From assembly GCA_020746835.1 (NCBI GenBank), contig JAGPNK010000002.1:2852001-2916000 (forward strand): DNA of 64,000 nt, in the 5' to 3' direction. Positions within the stretch are counted from its first letter, which is position 1. Each line of letters starts with the position of its first letter. The notes beneath the pieces are model-generated. The model made no database searches and was not told the origin of the DNA. It was given only the letters and a program-made list of their open reading frames with translations. Source of the DNA: Stachybotrys elegans (taxonomy: Eukaryota; Ascomycota; Sordariomycetes; Hypocreales; Stachybotryaceae). The translations under genes and the position numbers were made by a program. Positions 22,591 through 37,428 of the stretch are shown here, piece by piece.

Positions 22591-23964
22591 ATGTCAAGTC
22601 GTCCAGCAGACGACGTCGAGATACTGGTCCACATCGCTGCTCCGAGCCGCGCCGCCGACGATGACACCTACCGCCGTCTCGCCCGCGCACACCTCGCCTT
22701 CGTCTCTCAGCAAAGAACCGACGTCGCATCTCTTGTCGCCCCTAGTCGTACACGGAAACGCAAGTTGGCGCCCTCGTCCGAGACGTCTACCGCACTGAGC
22801 TCCTCCATCCCCTCCGTCCCTCCCCCACCTCCTCCTCCTTCCACTCTCCCTCAATCGTCTGTCTTGGAGGTCGTGGATCTGGACCTGAGTTTCGCAAGCG
22901 CCTTGGACAATCGCTCATCTCCTCGGCTACCTAATATCAGTCGCGGACCTGTCCACCAAGATGCCATTGCTGAATCCCAGGAGACGGCGCATTCTTCCTG
23001 GTCTGCGCCGCCCAGCCACATCAGCGACTCGTACCCGCTGCCCGACTCGGGCATCCTTCACGTCTCTCCCACGCGGGTACTACAACGCTATCTTCACCAT
23101 ACCAATACATGCGTACCGTCTTCGCCCTTGGCCTCTCCGTCGCCGCACGATTCGGGTCTATCCACAGAGATTGCTTCGTCCCCCGGTATCCATATCCCAT
23201 CCTCAATCCCTGACCCCAACGTCGAGTCCGGAATCATCCCCGTAACACCCCACGTTGCAAAAACTGCGGCTCAGCTTGAGCATTCCACCGCCGGGGATGA
23301 CGATGCCGAGGCCGCCCATGATATCACCCACGTCTCCAACAGCTTCGTAAGCCAGCCCTCTATCGCCTCCTCTTTCCGCTCCGGCTCCGAGCCTCCGCCT
23401 TCCAAACGGCCCAGGACCACCGGCCAGATCAACTCCAGCCTTGCCTTGATCCGGAGCGCCAGTGATAGCCTCCATGTGCGGCCCCGCACCGCTGTGCACG
23501 TCGATGACACCCTCGTCATCCGCCCTCCTGACCCATCCGTCGCTGTGGACGACTTGGAACCGGCAGATCTCGTCTCCGACAAGCTCGCCAAGCTCTCCAA
23601 GGACCTCTCCTCACGCTACCGCCCACTCACAAAGCGGGACATTGAGCCTCTGGAAAGGGGCTACTGGCTGCTCGACTGTGCAGCCTGGTCTCTGGAGACC
23701 AAGGTCGACACGTGGGCGTTTCTGACCAACTACCTCCAGAGCGGCATTGCCGGCTGGGGCGTCTGGTGTAGCCGAGATCCTGCTCACCGATGGATCCGAA
23801 TGTACTGCTGGGGTCATCTATCCAAGCATACCTATCTTCTCTTATACTTGGCCAGCGCCAGGCTGCTCAAGACGACAGGCGCTTCCTGGATTGACGGCGA
23901 TGGCAATGTTGTCATTCAGGTGCCGCCTCATGATAAGCAGCAGAGCCGGCATGCCATAGATTGA
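22591..23964 (+). CDS. Unknown fungal protein with disordered N-terminus and conserved C-terminal block (457 aa)
   Basis: I do not recognise this protein. The chosen ATG (caccATG) gives 457 aa. The reading frame is open further upstream, but that part looks like leader sequence. Residues about 1-330 are Ser/Pro/Asp-rich and probably disordered, with a polyproline run and a short basic motif (SKRPRTT) that could be a nuclear signal. The C-terminal 110 residues look ordered and constrained: a Leu/Ser helix with DLSSRYRPLTKRDIEPLE, then GYWLLDCAAWS from residue 357, a Trp/Gly-rich segment (AGWGVWCSRDPAHRWI) and CWGHLSKHTYLLLYLAS. The high content of Trp and Cys in that block suggests a small folded domain. 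It is convergent with the mitochondrial HMG-box gene, 416 bp away. Confidence 0.74.
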   Translation: MSSRPADDVEILVHIAAPSRAADDDTYRRLARAHLAFVSQQRTDVASLVAPSRTRKRKLAPSSETSTALSSSIPSVPPPPPPPSTLPQSSVLEVVDLDLSFASALDNRSSPRLPNISRGPVHQDAIAESQETAHSSWSAPPSHISDSYPLPDSGILHVSPTRVLQRYLHHTNTCVPSSPLASPSPHDSGLSTEIASSPGIHIPSSIPDPNVESGIIPVTPHVAKTAAQLEHSTAGDDDAEAAHDITHVSNSFVSQPSIASSFRSGSEPPPSKRPRTTGQINSSLALIRSASDSLHVRPRTAVHVDDTLVIRPPDPSVAVDDLEPADLVSDKLAKLSKDLSSRYRPLTKRDIEPLERGYWLLDCAAWSLETKVDTWAFLTNYLQSGIAGWGVWCSRDPAHRWIRMYCWGHLSKHTYLLLYLASARLLKTTGASWIDGDGNVVIQVPPHDKQQSRHAID

Positions 23965-24380
23965 GGGGGGGCTGTGAGGACATTTCACTTGGATATCGGC
24001 GTTTCGGGAGCGGGAACAGCGAGATTGGGTATAGTCGTCCGTAAACAAAGACACAATAGGGCACACTGCATCATTTATGTATACAGAAACAAGGAAACCC
24101 CCCGGGGGCCTCACCCGCTTGGATCCTAATCATCAGCCCAGATATACCTCGCAACACAGCCGTGGCTCAAGTAAGTATAGTACACATTTCTTCAGCGAAT
24201 TTTGCCAACCCCCAGGCCTGCCGGTCTCCTCCATCGGCAAAGGAGAAGCTGTAACAAAGGAAACTTCCGAGCTTGGCGAGCTTGCAGCCAAAGTGTCTCC
24301 TGCCATACACAACCAATGGGAACCAAAACAGCACTGCATGTCCAGCATTCCTAGCTCAGTCTTCTTCATCATAAGGGGGA
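23965..24380. other. Convergent intergenic stretch
   Basis: 416 bp holding the 3' UTRs of two convergent genes. No gene recognised. Confidence 0.6.
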
Positions 24381-25505
24381 TCATTTCTCAAGGGGTTGCT
24401 CGTCGGATGTCCCAATGGCGAATTTGGCAGGAGTGGCGAATGGCTGCAGCAGTGAGTGCTCCTTCCAGTAGGCAACAGCTCGGTCCTTGATCTCGGCCCT
24501 CGACAGACCGGTGCTGCCTTTCTTCTTCTCCTCGGGTTCCGCGAAGGCCTGCTTCTCAGCGTCCGACAGAGTCTTCCATCGTTCGGAGAGTTCCTTGCTG
24601 ACTTCGAGGAATCCCGCCTGCGCATCCTGGAACTCGCCCTTGTTTGCTCTGACGAAATTCACCCAGCTCGAGCTTTTCGCAGGATAGCGGCTGTCCGGGA
24701 GCTGAGCGTACTTCCGGGAGGATTTGCCAAGGTCGCGAACCAGGGATTTACGAACCCAGTTGGCAACGAACACACTCTCCGGCGACTGCGACTTGATCCA
24801 CTCCTCAAGTTTCTGGGCATTGGCCTTTTGGTTTTCTTGAACGATGCTCTCGAGGCGCTGGAGGAAAGCGAGCAATTAGCCACATGGGGAGCGGAAGCGT
24901 TGCGGGATGCGCAATGCGCGATGCGTGATGAGACTTACGTCAAGTTCATACTTGGGAAGGTTCTTCCACTCTTCATGGAAGGCTGCAAAGGCCTCCGCCG
25001 CAACCTCGTGTTTGCCTCGGTTCTTTGCAAAATATTCTGCCTGGAAGGCGTAGTAGACCGACGTGGGGAGAGTCTGAGGCGCCTGTAGATCCAGCTTCAC
25101 GTACTCACTGGCCAGGCGTCTCTTTCGCTGTGCCAGCGGCAACAGCTTCATTGCGTGGGGCGACAGCCTGCTGGCCTTTGCCTTCTCGGGATCGACCGTA
25201 GCCTTGGGTTTGGGCTTGGGCTTGGGCGCTGCTTTCTTCTTCCCCTTCTTGTCGGCAGCGGTCGTCTTCTTTTCCTTCTTATCGGCGGCGGTCTTCTTCT
25301 CCTTCTTCTCGCCCTTCTTAGCAGCGGCCTTGGGCTTGGTCGAGGCCTTCTCTGGGGCGCGCGACCAGGCCGACACAGCAAATCCACGGGTAGCGACAGC
25401 GGGACGGAGAGCCAGCGTCTGTGTGGCGAGCTGGGGGAGCTTGGAGGGAGCTGCGCTGGCGAGGACCAGGCGTTGGGCAGCAGCCCGACCGACGGATGTC
25501 AACAT
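24381..25505 (-). CDS. Mitochondrial HMG-box DNA-packaging protein (Abf2/mtHMG-like)
   Basis: Likely nucleoid protein that coats and bends mitochondrial DNA. Two exons, 25505-24939 and 24857-24381 (minus), giving 347 aa. The N-terminus (1-50) is rich in Arg, Ala, Ser and Leu without acidic residues, a clear mitochondrial presequence. A long Lys/Ala/Pro-rich linker follows (about 55-105). The first HMG-like segment contains YYAFQAEYFAKNRG and FHEEWKNLP; it spans the intron. The second contains SSSWVNFVRANKG, ELSERWKTLSDAEKQAFAEP and ends with VAYWKEH. Two HMG units after a presequence is the architecture of yeast Abf2, although this protein is about twice as long because of the linker. It shares a 728-bp divergent promoter with PRE4. 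The call to family is firm; the exact orthology is inferred. Confidence 0.86.
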
Positions 25506-26233
25506 TGCGCAATTGGCACGGGTAATCGAGGACCGGCTGATTGTGATTAACGGTCAAGCTGATAAAAGAATCCAAGCAGCCAAATTCGTAGGCGAGCAGG
25601 AGGAGCGAGGAACAGCGAGGGCGCTTCAAGAAACCAGCTTCGACGACGGTAGACAGGCCAAGGCTCGGTTCCTAGGTAGCTAGACTGTCAACGAGGAATT
25701 AAATCAAGGCAATACGAATGAAGAGAAGGAAAGAGGCTGGTCGCATGTCCTTCACTAGTTGGCTACTGCTTTCGGACTCATGGTTGTGGGCTTGCCAGGG
25801 GAAAGCTCTCCGCCTATGTGGTACTAGGTACTTTATGCGCAAGCGCTGGCTGCATTAATGTGCAGGTACCCGCAACGTCGTCGATGGCCAGAGCTTCAAC
25901 GCTTTCCGTCCCCAATCAGCCAATCGCTATGGGTGATGTCAGATTATGTAATGCAGCCTGCTTCTGCACTGAAGCTGGTAGGCTGCCGTCGGGACGCGAG
26001 GAAGCTCTTGGTTGGATGGATGGTGGCTGTTAGTACCTGTAGCGAGTGAACCTCAGCCAAACCGACAACTGACGACAACCTCCCACCTTGTCTGATTTCA
26101 ATCCACAACTCTGACCACCATCCACGCCGACTTGCCTGATACTACCGACGCAGGCATACTACAGAACCACTCGACCGCCTTTCGAGATACAACCCCGAGA
26201 CCACCCACCCAACCACCCCTCACAACCACCACA
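25506..26233. other. Divergent promoter between mtHMG protein and PRE4
   Basis: 728 bp between divergent start codons. I looked for the yeast Rpn4/PACE-type proteasome element (GGTGGCAAA) and did not see an exact copy; GGTGGCTGT at about 26021 is the closest word. GTACTAGGTAC lies near 25821. No gene recognised. Confidence 0.55.
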
Positions 26234-27191
26234 ATGGATCACCGTCCGCAAGCCTGGGGTCGTGTGAGTGACGCCCGACATACCGCCCATCCCTCCCTCC
26301 CTATATACATGCTGACAAGCCCGCCGCGGTCGACAGCCTAGAGACGATGTCTACGGCGCCTACGATGCCTCATACATGCAGGACAATGGCCCCAAGCAAA
26401 ACACCCAGCAGCCCATCGTCACTGGTACCTCGGTGATAGCCATCAAGTTCAGTGACGGCGTTGTCATTGCCGCCGACAACCTCGGTCAGTCTCTCCCCCT
26501 CTCTCTCTCTATCTCCTCGAATGCATTTGTAGGGAGGGAATGAAAGTCCAGCAGCAACAGCCATCCTAACGACAGCACTGCAGCTTCCTACGGCTCCCTC
26601 GCCCGATTCACCGACGTCAAGCGTCTGCGCAACTTCGCCGACAGCGCCATCGTCGGCTTCAGCGGCGACATCTCCGATATGCAGTACCTCAACCGCCACC
26701 TGACGGAGCTCGCCACGACCGAGGCCTACGACTCTCCCGACAAGTCGCGCCTCTCCGCCGCCAACCTCCACCGCTACCTCTCCAAGCTGCTCTACAACCG
26801 CCGCTCCAAGTTCGACCCTCTCTGGAACCACATCCTCGTCGCCGGCCTCGACGACGATGAGAAGCCCTTCCTCGCCGCCGCCGACCTCCTCGGCACCACC
26901 TACGCCTCCCCCAGCCTGGCCACGGGCTTCGGCGCCATGCTCGCACAGCCCATCCTCCGCCGCTACGCCCCCGATGAGGAGGCCGCCAGCAAGCTCTCCC
27001 GCGAGGACGCCATCGATGTCATCCGTGAGTGCATGAAGGTCCTGTTCTACAGAGATGCCAGGAGCTTAGACTCGTACTCCATCGCCGTCGTCTCCAAGGA
27101 CGGCGTGCGCATCCGGGATCATGAGCAGCTCGAGGACCAGAGCTGGGCCTTTGCCGACAGGATCAAGGGCTACGGTACGCAGACTGTCTAA
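26234..27191 (+). CDS. PRE4: 20S proteasome subunit beta type-7 (PRE4/PSMB4)
   Basis: Non-catalytic beta subunit of the 20S proteasome core. Exons 26234-26263, 26337-26484 and 26584-27191; 261 aa. The motif [11 protein letters not shown] (from Thr33) matches the mature N-terminus of yeast beta7, so residues 1-32 are a short propeptide. [18 protein letters not shown] and [15 protein letters not shown] are strongly diagnostic of the PSMB4 branch. As in its orthologues it is an Ntn-hydrolase fold without expected peptidase activity, and its C-terminal extension should help join the two beta rings. The first coding exon is only 30 nt. It is divergent from the mitochondrial HMG gene and convergent with GFA1. 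Another proteasome gene, RPT4, lies 8 kb to the right. Confidence 0.96.
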
Positions 27192-27925
27192 ATTGGCATG
27201 GTTTCTATGGGCAGCTCGCGGTGCTTGGGCTTAGGAGGTGGATATGCTGAACACCACAAGGGCTACGGGCTACATTAGGGAGTCCCTGCAATGGCTATGG
27301 CATACATACGGTCAGGTCATGGACCTATATAGTAAGATGTAGGTCTTTTCTCCAGCCAACAGAGGGCATTGCGGCCCTGTGAAGATACTTCGCATCACGA
27401 ATAGAACGAACTGTAACAATACATGCACTGGTCCATCACGGTGAAATCAGGCACTGCACAGGATGACGCGACCCAAGGCTCCCCCCTCCTGTCGCATCTC
27501 AGATTCCATGGGTACGTGCGCGTTGCAAACATTAGACAGGTTCATGAGAAGCGATCATAGTCACGATGGATGGGGCATTAGATTGCAGACTTCGTTGACG
27601 TGTTGCATACTCAAAGACTAGCTGGACTGTTTATCCACCCATCTAGCACAGGGTTGCCAGATTCCCGTTACCAATGTTCATACACCCCAATATCCTTCAA
27701 GGGAGCTCATTATAAATATTTTTGTTTTTGGATAGCCAACTCCTGGTTAGTCGCCCATCATGACAGTACGCTAACGAAACCCCTCTGCATCTCCGTTTGC
27801 TCACCACGACTTCGCCATGTGTCAGAGCACGCAGATGCAGATGCAGGCGCCTGCGCCAGCGACGCGGCGAAGCGGAGAGTGGGTATTTCCACCCTGCTGG
27901 TTGAGAGTCGAGAAATGTTTCTCCT
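27192..27925. other. Convergent intergenic stretch
   Basis: 734 bp between the ends of PRE4 (+) and GFA1 (-). No gene recognised; it holds both 3' UTRs. Confidence 0.6.
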
Positions 27926-30490
<2,565 letters not shown>

Positions 30491-31131
30491 GGTGTCTCGA
30501 TTCGAATGGCTAGTCTGAAGGCAGGGCGAGAAGGACGCGAGAGGAGGGGGGAACCAGTCAAGGACGGAAGAATGGAAGAAGAGGGAGGGGGTATCACGCA
30601 AGCTCTCTGGAGGTAATGAAGAGAAGAAAGGGAAGAAGAGATAGATGGGAAGCAGAAGCAGAGAGAAAGGAGTTGGAGGTCGGGGAGGTATCTGTATTAT
30701 TTGTTTCTGGAGGGCCTTGGGACCTTGGAGCCCGTTCCGACGAAGGAGGGGGGGTGTATGGAAGTGAGGGCGAGCATGGAGTGGGTTTAGACTGGACTGG
30801 ACTGGTCTGGGCTGGACAGATGGCGGATGGGGATGATGGAGGGGTGAGTCGGACGTTGCGAGCGTGCGAGCCGTGCAGTGTGCAGTGTGCAGTGGTGAGA
30901 GTGTGAGGCTTGGGGGGCTCAGCTCCAAGCAAGCTAACCTAGTACCTAGCTGGACATTCCCCTCCCCGGGGCCACGGTGGGCGACTCTGGACGATGTGGG
31001 GAGCAAGGGGGACACGAAAAAAGCAGGCAGGAACAACAAGGTACCCGACCTCCATAGTACTTCCCCCCAGGGACTGAGGTCACCTCTGTCAGCCAACGGG
31101 TAGGTGCTGTAAGCTTTGGCAAACGCCAACA

Positions 31132-31184
31132 TCAGCAATCAGCAATCAGCAATCGACAATCAGCACCAACAGCACCAACAGCAG
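31132..31184. repeat. CAGCAAT / CAGCACCAA compound repeat
   Basis: Three exact CAGCAAT units from 31133, a degenerate unit, then repeated AGCACCAAC units. It is non-coding and lies about 640 bp upstream of GFA1. Confidence 0.85.
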
Positions 31185-31904
31185 AACCCGGTAAGGCTTC
31201 GTTGGCCTACGCATGTGCCGTTTGTCTCCATTTAGAGCACGCCGCATGATTGCATCCAGGCGGCGGCCCGGTGGATGCGCCAGGTTTGCAAGTCCGAGAT
31301 TTGGATGTGTACTACGTACATGGCGGCATTGATTGATCCCGTAGACGGTAGCACAGAGGTAAGAAATAGAATGGATGATGCCCTCTGCTGCCAGGGACCC
31401 TGCCCTACAGGCTACATGGAAGCTGCTAAGACAGGCTACTGCCGAGCAGCAGAGCAGGGAGCCAGGGACCAGGGAGCAGTACCAGACTGCTACGTAGCCC
31501 GCATCTCGAGAATGATGGAATGATTGCCCCTCGGCTTCTATATCAGCGATCTCTTAAAGTTTGTGCGTAATGCCCGTGTTTGTTGTGCTGTGCTTGTGTG
31601 TTCCCAGCTTCAAGGCTGTCTTGTCCCCGATGACGACGTTTGCTGCCCACTGCCGCTCCCAACCATCCATCCATACTACCTCGTTGCCCATCGCTCAAGT
31701 CCGGGAGCTACCCGCATATGGATTGCATCTGCATCGCACCGCATTCCCTCTCGTGTGGCTATCAGCCATCTGGAGTGGCGGTAAGAGAACAAGCCCCCAG
31801 ATAACCGTTGCTCCCACCCGTCGTCTTGGTTTAGCCAACTTGCTGCCCGTCGCCGCCCGTCCGTATCCTCTTGCCCCCCTTAGTACCTTAGTACCCTACC
31901 CTCC

Positions 31905-31927
31905 CTCCCCTCCCCTCCCCTCCCCTC
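31905..31927. repeat. (TCCCC)n pentanucleotide run
   Basis: About four and a half CCCCT/TCCCC units in a row. Each unit contains the CCCCT core that works as a stress-response element in yeast promoters; whether it acts here is unknown. Confidence 0.85.
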
Positions 31928-34220
31928 GTGGGCATGGGCATTGGCAACTGGGAGAGGGAGAAAAGGATCAGCCAAAAAGCTCGTATCAAGCTTTGAATCC
32001 AGCCGGGCCCCCATCAGAGGGGAGGGGTGTCTCCAAGCACCAAAAAGTGGCTCCTTTTTTTTTCTTCTTCCATGGCTTTCAGCCGTGTTGACCAGCCAGT
32101 TCTCTCGTGTTGTTGGTTTTTTCGGTATCGGAATGTTTCAAACTCTCTTACGTCCATCTCCTTTTTGCCTCTCAACAAGTCGTGTTTCCCCTCGCGAGCC
32201 CATATTTTGCAAACATTTACTGGCAGGGAGGGAAGAAAAAAATCCAGACAAAAACAACAACGATAAGAGACATGCCATGTTGAAAGAGCCCAGAAACACC
32301 CGCCTAAGTCGAATGCACTGGCCACTGGATGTGCACTTGTCTGAGGTGGGAAACAGCGCCAGCCCCGCCGACAACCCCTGCTGAGTTTACGTCGTTTGTC
32401 CTGCGTCAGGACTCTTGGATGGAAGTCGGGAGGCAAGAGTGAGGACAGGGGTTCAGCAGGTGCCTTCCATATCTAACCATCTTCTTATGCTGAGGTGTCC
32501 AGGCATTACTGGCTGTCCAAGGCCGCGCCATAATAACCTATTGCTGTAGTAGCCTGTCAAGCGGTTGATGTCTGTTCCTCACAGGCCAAGGATCCCACAT
32601 GCACCCTCGTGCTTATCCGTACCTACTAGGTATACAACATCACGATGGCGCCATTCCTATCCAGCATCCCTTCGTCCTGGCAACCACCGAGCCGGGGACG
32701 ATTCGGCCAGCGGCACAAGCTTACCCATTCCCATTCCATCTTCGTCCTGCTCATGCAAGGCACAGCCATCCGTAGCACCATCATCCACGTCCATGCGCCC
32801 AGGTAGGCAGTCCCACTTGAGCAACCAACAAAACCAACAAGGGGCACTCTCAAACATGGCTTCCTCTGACATAAGGCAACGCCCAGAAGCAGTCTACCTA
32901 CCTATCATTGTACGTGCCAGGCTTGTAAGACGATGAGCTGGCCATGGCACGTCAGGGAAACGGGCGCCTGCGGGCCTGTGGCTGTCATCCCCAGGGCGTA
33001 CCTTTGCGCTTCCTAGTGATTATTAGCGACTGACGACATGACGCTACGGCTGAGCTGATCAGACAGGTGCTACGAAGCTACGCGGTTTCACATTCTTTCC
33101 GACGCCATATGCGCCATCTATCGAGTCTTGTGCAACACTATCGCCACGAGACCACGACTGATCGTGCCTTGGGTCGGGTCTTACATTGGCTTCGTTCCTG
33201 GGGACTGGCCAGCAGCCAGATCTGGCCCGTCTTGTCGCAGTAGTCTATTCTGGCCATTCACCCAGATCGGACATGACATGGACATGGGCGGCGCAGGGGG
33301 AGGAGTGATGACCGCCGCTAAGGAAAACAAAGCTCGCCCGTCCGCGTTTCCATCCACCACTGCCAATCCCCGCCGCCCTAGCCATCATCATGGGCCAATA
33401 CGAAGGCAGCAGAATGCCAAACCACCAAGAGCCTGAACTGAGCAGCCTATACGGGGCGGTACAGTACGGGGCGATCCCAACTTCAGCTTTGCCAGGCCCC
33501 GTCATGCCGTGCCGTATGGTATTCACCTCCCCCATCGTCGAAAACCTCCTTATTTGTCATGGCTTTGCCAATGCCTGCCACCTCCCCGTGTTCCGTTGCG
33601 CAAGGAGCATCCGGTAGGGCTGCCTTGTCGTCATGCTTCGTATTTGCCGGGAACACCGTCGCCCATCTTGCATTCGCCTTGGCGCTGCTAGATCCTCCTC
33701 CACTGCTCGGTGCTGACAAGGATTTTGAGTAGGATGGTCAGCATCAGTCAACATGCACGGCTCTAGCAGCTCGTAGTCTGATTTCACCCAACCCAGACGG
33801 GCTTCAGTCCCAATAAAGTGATAATTGCAGCATACTGTATTGTCACTTGTCCATGGCATCTGGCCACAGGCAAAGTAGGAGAGAATAACGTCAGGTCTCC
33901 CACTACCCCCTATATCTGTTCAGTCATGGCCTACGGAACAGCCGTGCTCTTATTGTTTGGGCCAGCCCCGAGCCTCTGTCTCTGGAGAGCATCAGAAACA
34001 ACATTGAAAACAAAGCAAACACGCAGCCCAGCAGACCCAGGCCCCGGGAAGCCGCTTGAACATGCTGGGAGGCTGGCCTGGGGCTCTCCATGCTGCAAGA
34101 AGTGTGGCGGCACCGTTCCAACCTCTTCATCCCATGTGATTCAGCGCCCTGAGCCATCGCTACTAGCTCCAGCTGCTTAGATGTAGCTTGCCATTCACAG
34201 CCACATCGCGAACTCCTCAC

Positions 34221-34245
34221 CCTGCCCTGCCCTGCCCTGCCCTGC
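34221..34245. repeat. (CCTGC)5 pentanucleotide repeat
   Basis: Five exact CCTGC units in non-coding DNA. Confidence 0.92.
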
Positions 34246-35280
34246 CTTGTTGTGATATCCATGCGCGCCTTACCGTATTCCGATCTTTCCATCATTTCCA
34301 CCCATCGAAATGCTCCAATAATAGCAGCATGCAGCGCCACCACCTTCCACTTCGTAGTTCGTACGGAGCAATTGTACCCATTGCAATCGATTCCATGCCC
34401 TAGGTAGGTATGCAACCCCACCATTGAGCATAGCTCCGGGCCGAGACTTGGTGCTCAAACTGGAAGACACATTTCGATGGTCTGTAGTCCCCATTCATGA
34501 TCAAGGATCATTTTTAACCCCATCCAAACCGCGTCTAACTCCTGTCGGCACATGGCCCTGCATCGTCCCTGAAACTCAATGTCTTGGATGCCTCTCACAT
34601 ACTACTGCATACTAACGTTGGTCGGATCGGGGCAAAAGGAGCCTCCTCGTTGAACCCGAGCGGCTTCGCCGGGGATATGCGAACACGATGCATAGCCAAC
34701 GGGTCGTATTTCATCGCGGCATCACCAGCCGTTGTTGGCAATTACCGAACCAAGCCCAGTTCATCTTGTAATCGAAGCGTTCAACTTGCCACTATCTGCT
34801 CCTATCCACCCGCACGATTGTGGCTTACAGGTATGTAGGTTGTATTTGCTAAAGCGCTTTCCTGTCTCAGGCGTAAGTAAGGACCGCATGGCTGGAGGCG
34901 CATGGCTGCCGTGCACACATAGTATCCGTTTTGCCCTGACCGCCTCACAAACTCGGCACGTGGGTTTCATATCGCCACCTCGTTCGTTCAATAAGAGGCA
35001 GCATAGGTATGACGGGTCATGTTGGCTGCTGTGACACGCTGTCTGTCCATTCTTGATCCGGTCGGACTTGCGAACGTCGCACACCCTCACACAACCATCA
35101 TCCCAGATGGCCATGATATATGCTTGTGTAATTCTTGTTTGCCGCTCTTCTACCTGTGACCCCTTGTCTATACACCAAATGAACCAAGGTGCCACGACAC
35201 CCCTCTCCGCTGGTAGTGCTGGTTTGCAGTCTCCCACGGCACAGGCATTTCATCCTCCTCCTCCTTTTTCAACCTATTCA

Positions 35281-36642
35281 TTAAAAGTTGGGAGTGTACT
35301 CTAGTTTTCCCTCCAGCTTCTTTGACTCTGCCACCTTCCTGACCGCCTTGTTGAAGTCATCCTGGTTGATCGACTCTCGGTAATCTTTGATGGCAAATAG
35401 CCCACTGGGGGGTAAGTCAGTATATGCATTGCCCATCAGACGTTAGCATGGGTGGCACTCACGCTTCCGTTACCACGTTTCTCAAATCGGCTCCGTTCAG
35501 TCCGTCGCTCATCTTCACCACGCTCTCAAAGTCAATGTCGCCATCAGTTACGACAGACGAGCTGTGAATCTTGAGAATCTCAAGACGTCCAACCTCGTTG
35601 GGCAGCGGGATCTCGATCTTACGATCCAGACGACCCGCACGCAGCAGGGCGGGGTCGAGGGTATCCGGTCTGTTTGTAGCCATGATGATCTTGGTCTTGC
35701 CCAGGTAGTCGAAACCGTCAAGCTGGTTGAGGAGCTCCATGAGCGTTCTTTGAATCTCTCTGTCCGCACTGGTACCTTCTGAAAATCGTCGACCACCAAT
35801 GGCATCAATCTCGTCCATGAAAATGATGCACGGTTCGTGCTCCTTGGCGTATCCGAACATCTCACGGATTAGTCGAGCGGATTCACCGATGTATTTATCC
35901 ACAATGGCTGAAGAGACGACTGTGTGAGGGTTAGCTATCAGGTCCTGTAAATCAATTTGTTTCCATGGGATCGAACCTTTGAGGAAGTTCGTCTCGAGAC
36001 TACTGGCCACTGCTCGAGCCAGTAGCGTCTTGCCTGTGCCTGGGGGGCCGTAGAGCAGCACGCCCTTGGGGGGCTTGATTCCTACTCTGAGGAACAGCTC
36101 CGGGTTCTTCAACGGCAGCTCAATAACTTCGCGAAGCTCTCGGATCTGGTCGTTCAGTCCACCGATACCAGCGAAGCTGACCTGGCCAGGGTCCTCCAGT
36201 GACATGTTGTAGACGAGCGGGTCGACCTCGCGGGGGAGCATGCGCATGATGGTGAGTGTAGTCATGTCGAGGGCCACACGGGTGCCCTGCTTCAATTTGG
36301 CCTTGTCGACCTTGGATCGGCACCCTACGACATAACGAGGACCAGACGAGGCCTTGACGATGACTATCGCAAATCGGTCAGTGGAACGAACGTTGTGTGC
36401 ATTGGACGGCTCCCGGGGGTAGAATCCATACATCTCTCGTCATCCAGTTGCTTCAGGACTTCACCGATAATCTGTCCCACGCTCTGGAGCGCCTTGATGT
36501 GCTCCTCGGTACGATCGAATTCCTTCTGCAGCTCCTTGATCTCGAGTCGAAGGTTCTTGAGCTTAGCTTCCCATTCTCTCGACTCGATGAGCTTGGCTCG
36601 GTAGGAATTCAGGGCAGCCTGACGCTCTTCGTCGGCATTCAT
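35281..36642 (-). CDS. RPT4: 26S proteasome regulatory ATPase RPT4 (PSMC6)
   Basis: AAA+ ATPase subunit of the 19S regulatory particle that unfolds substrates and feeds them to the 20S core. Exons (minus): 36642-36432, 36363-35977, 35919-35463, 35404-35281; 392 aa, the normal size. The N-terminal coiled coil is about residues 14-68. The OB-like part contains [12 protein letters not shown] and a Pro at the trans/cis position before DPLVYNM. The AAA domain has Walker A GPPGTGKT at 176-183, Walker B IIFMDEID at 231-238, the [17 protein letters not shown] segment and the arginine fingers in [13 protein letters not shown]. The family-specific C-terminus [12 protein letters not shown] closes the protein. 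Introns are short and all splice in frame. The neighbour PYM-like gene lies upstream on the same strand. Confidence 0.97.
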
Positions 36643-37428
36643 GGTCGCAGCGTGTATCGTATGCTGTTTGAGTGGTGCTGTGTTCAGTGCGGTTCGGTCG
36701 ATATATTTGTCGTCGTGATTTAGCCAATGCTCGCTTTGGTGCTGCGTGGTGGTTGTATATCAGGCAAGGCAATATGGCGTAGCTTGCAATAGGTAGACTC
36801 GGAAGCTTACCTCATTGTATGGCAGCCTTGGCCACCCGAGCACATGCGACAAACGCTACGGCAGAAGGTCGGGTCCGCCAGCACCGCACCTACCCTATAC
36901 CATGCTTCGATCCCTCGATCTGTGTAAAGCTATGGGCGCTTTTACCATCAAATGGTAGTGGTTTCCAGGCTTCTCCTCCCTTATCTCTTCCTCCATAGTC
37001 TTCTCGCTGTATACTGTAATAAGGGGGAGGTATGGTGTTTGAATGCGGTCTTCTGATGCGGTTGGCGTCGGGTTTATTGCTCTATCTATCAGCCATTGAA
37101 TGGCGATCAGTACCAAGGTATATCGCCGCGGGGTAGCACATCCATCTACAACCCTACGCAGCTATTCGGGCAAGCAGCATAACTCCCGACATGAGAGAGA
37201 CATAAATCAGAATCTTAACATCGTAAAAGGCTGTCTTAGCTATACCGTACCGACCGGACCCAACCCAACTCCAGGGAACATGAGACGCAACCCCTCAATT
37301 GCTTTTGAGATGTGACATCATGATGGTTGACGCTGCGGCCATGGCATAGCCTGGCCCCGTGTGACGGAAAAGAGAGGCAGCAGAGTGCACCAAGTAGCGA
37401 AGAAGCCCATCTACTCAAAAACCACAGC
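36643..37428. other. Intergenic stretch between RPT4 and the PYM-like gene
   Basis: 786 bp between two minus-strand genes: promoter of RPT4 at the left (a CCAAT-type word, GCCAATGC, at about 36722) and the 3' flank of the PYM-like gene at the right. No gene recognised. Confidence 0.6.

Larger units (their letters stand above)
30491..35280. other. 4.8-kb gene-free stretch between GFA1 and RPT4
   Basis: No supportable gene on either strand. The first 600 bp are purine-rich on + (pyrimidine-rich in the GFA1 direction) and should be the GFA1 5' UTR and promoter. The rest has only short frames with biased composition. It carries several simple repeats: a CAGCAAT/CAGCACCAA run near 31133, a TCCCC run near 31905 and a CCTGC run near 34221. 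The left end of this stretch is the GFA1 promoter; its right end is the RPT4 3' flank. Confidence 0.6.
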
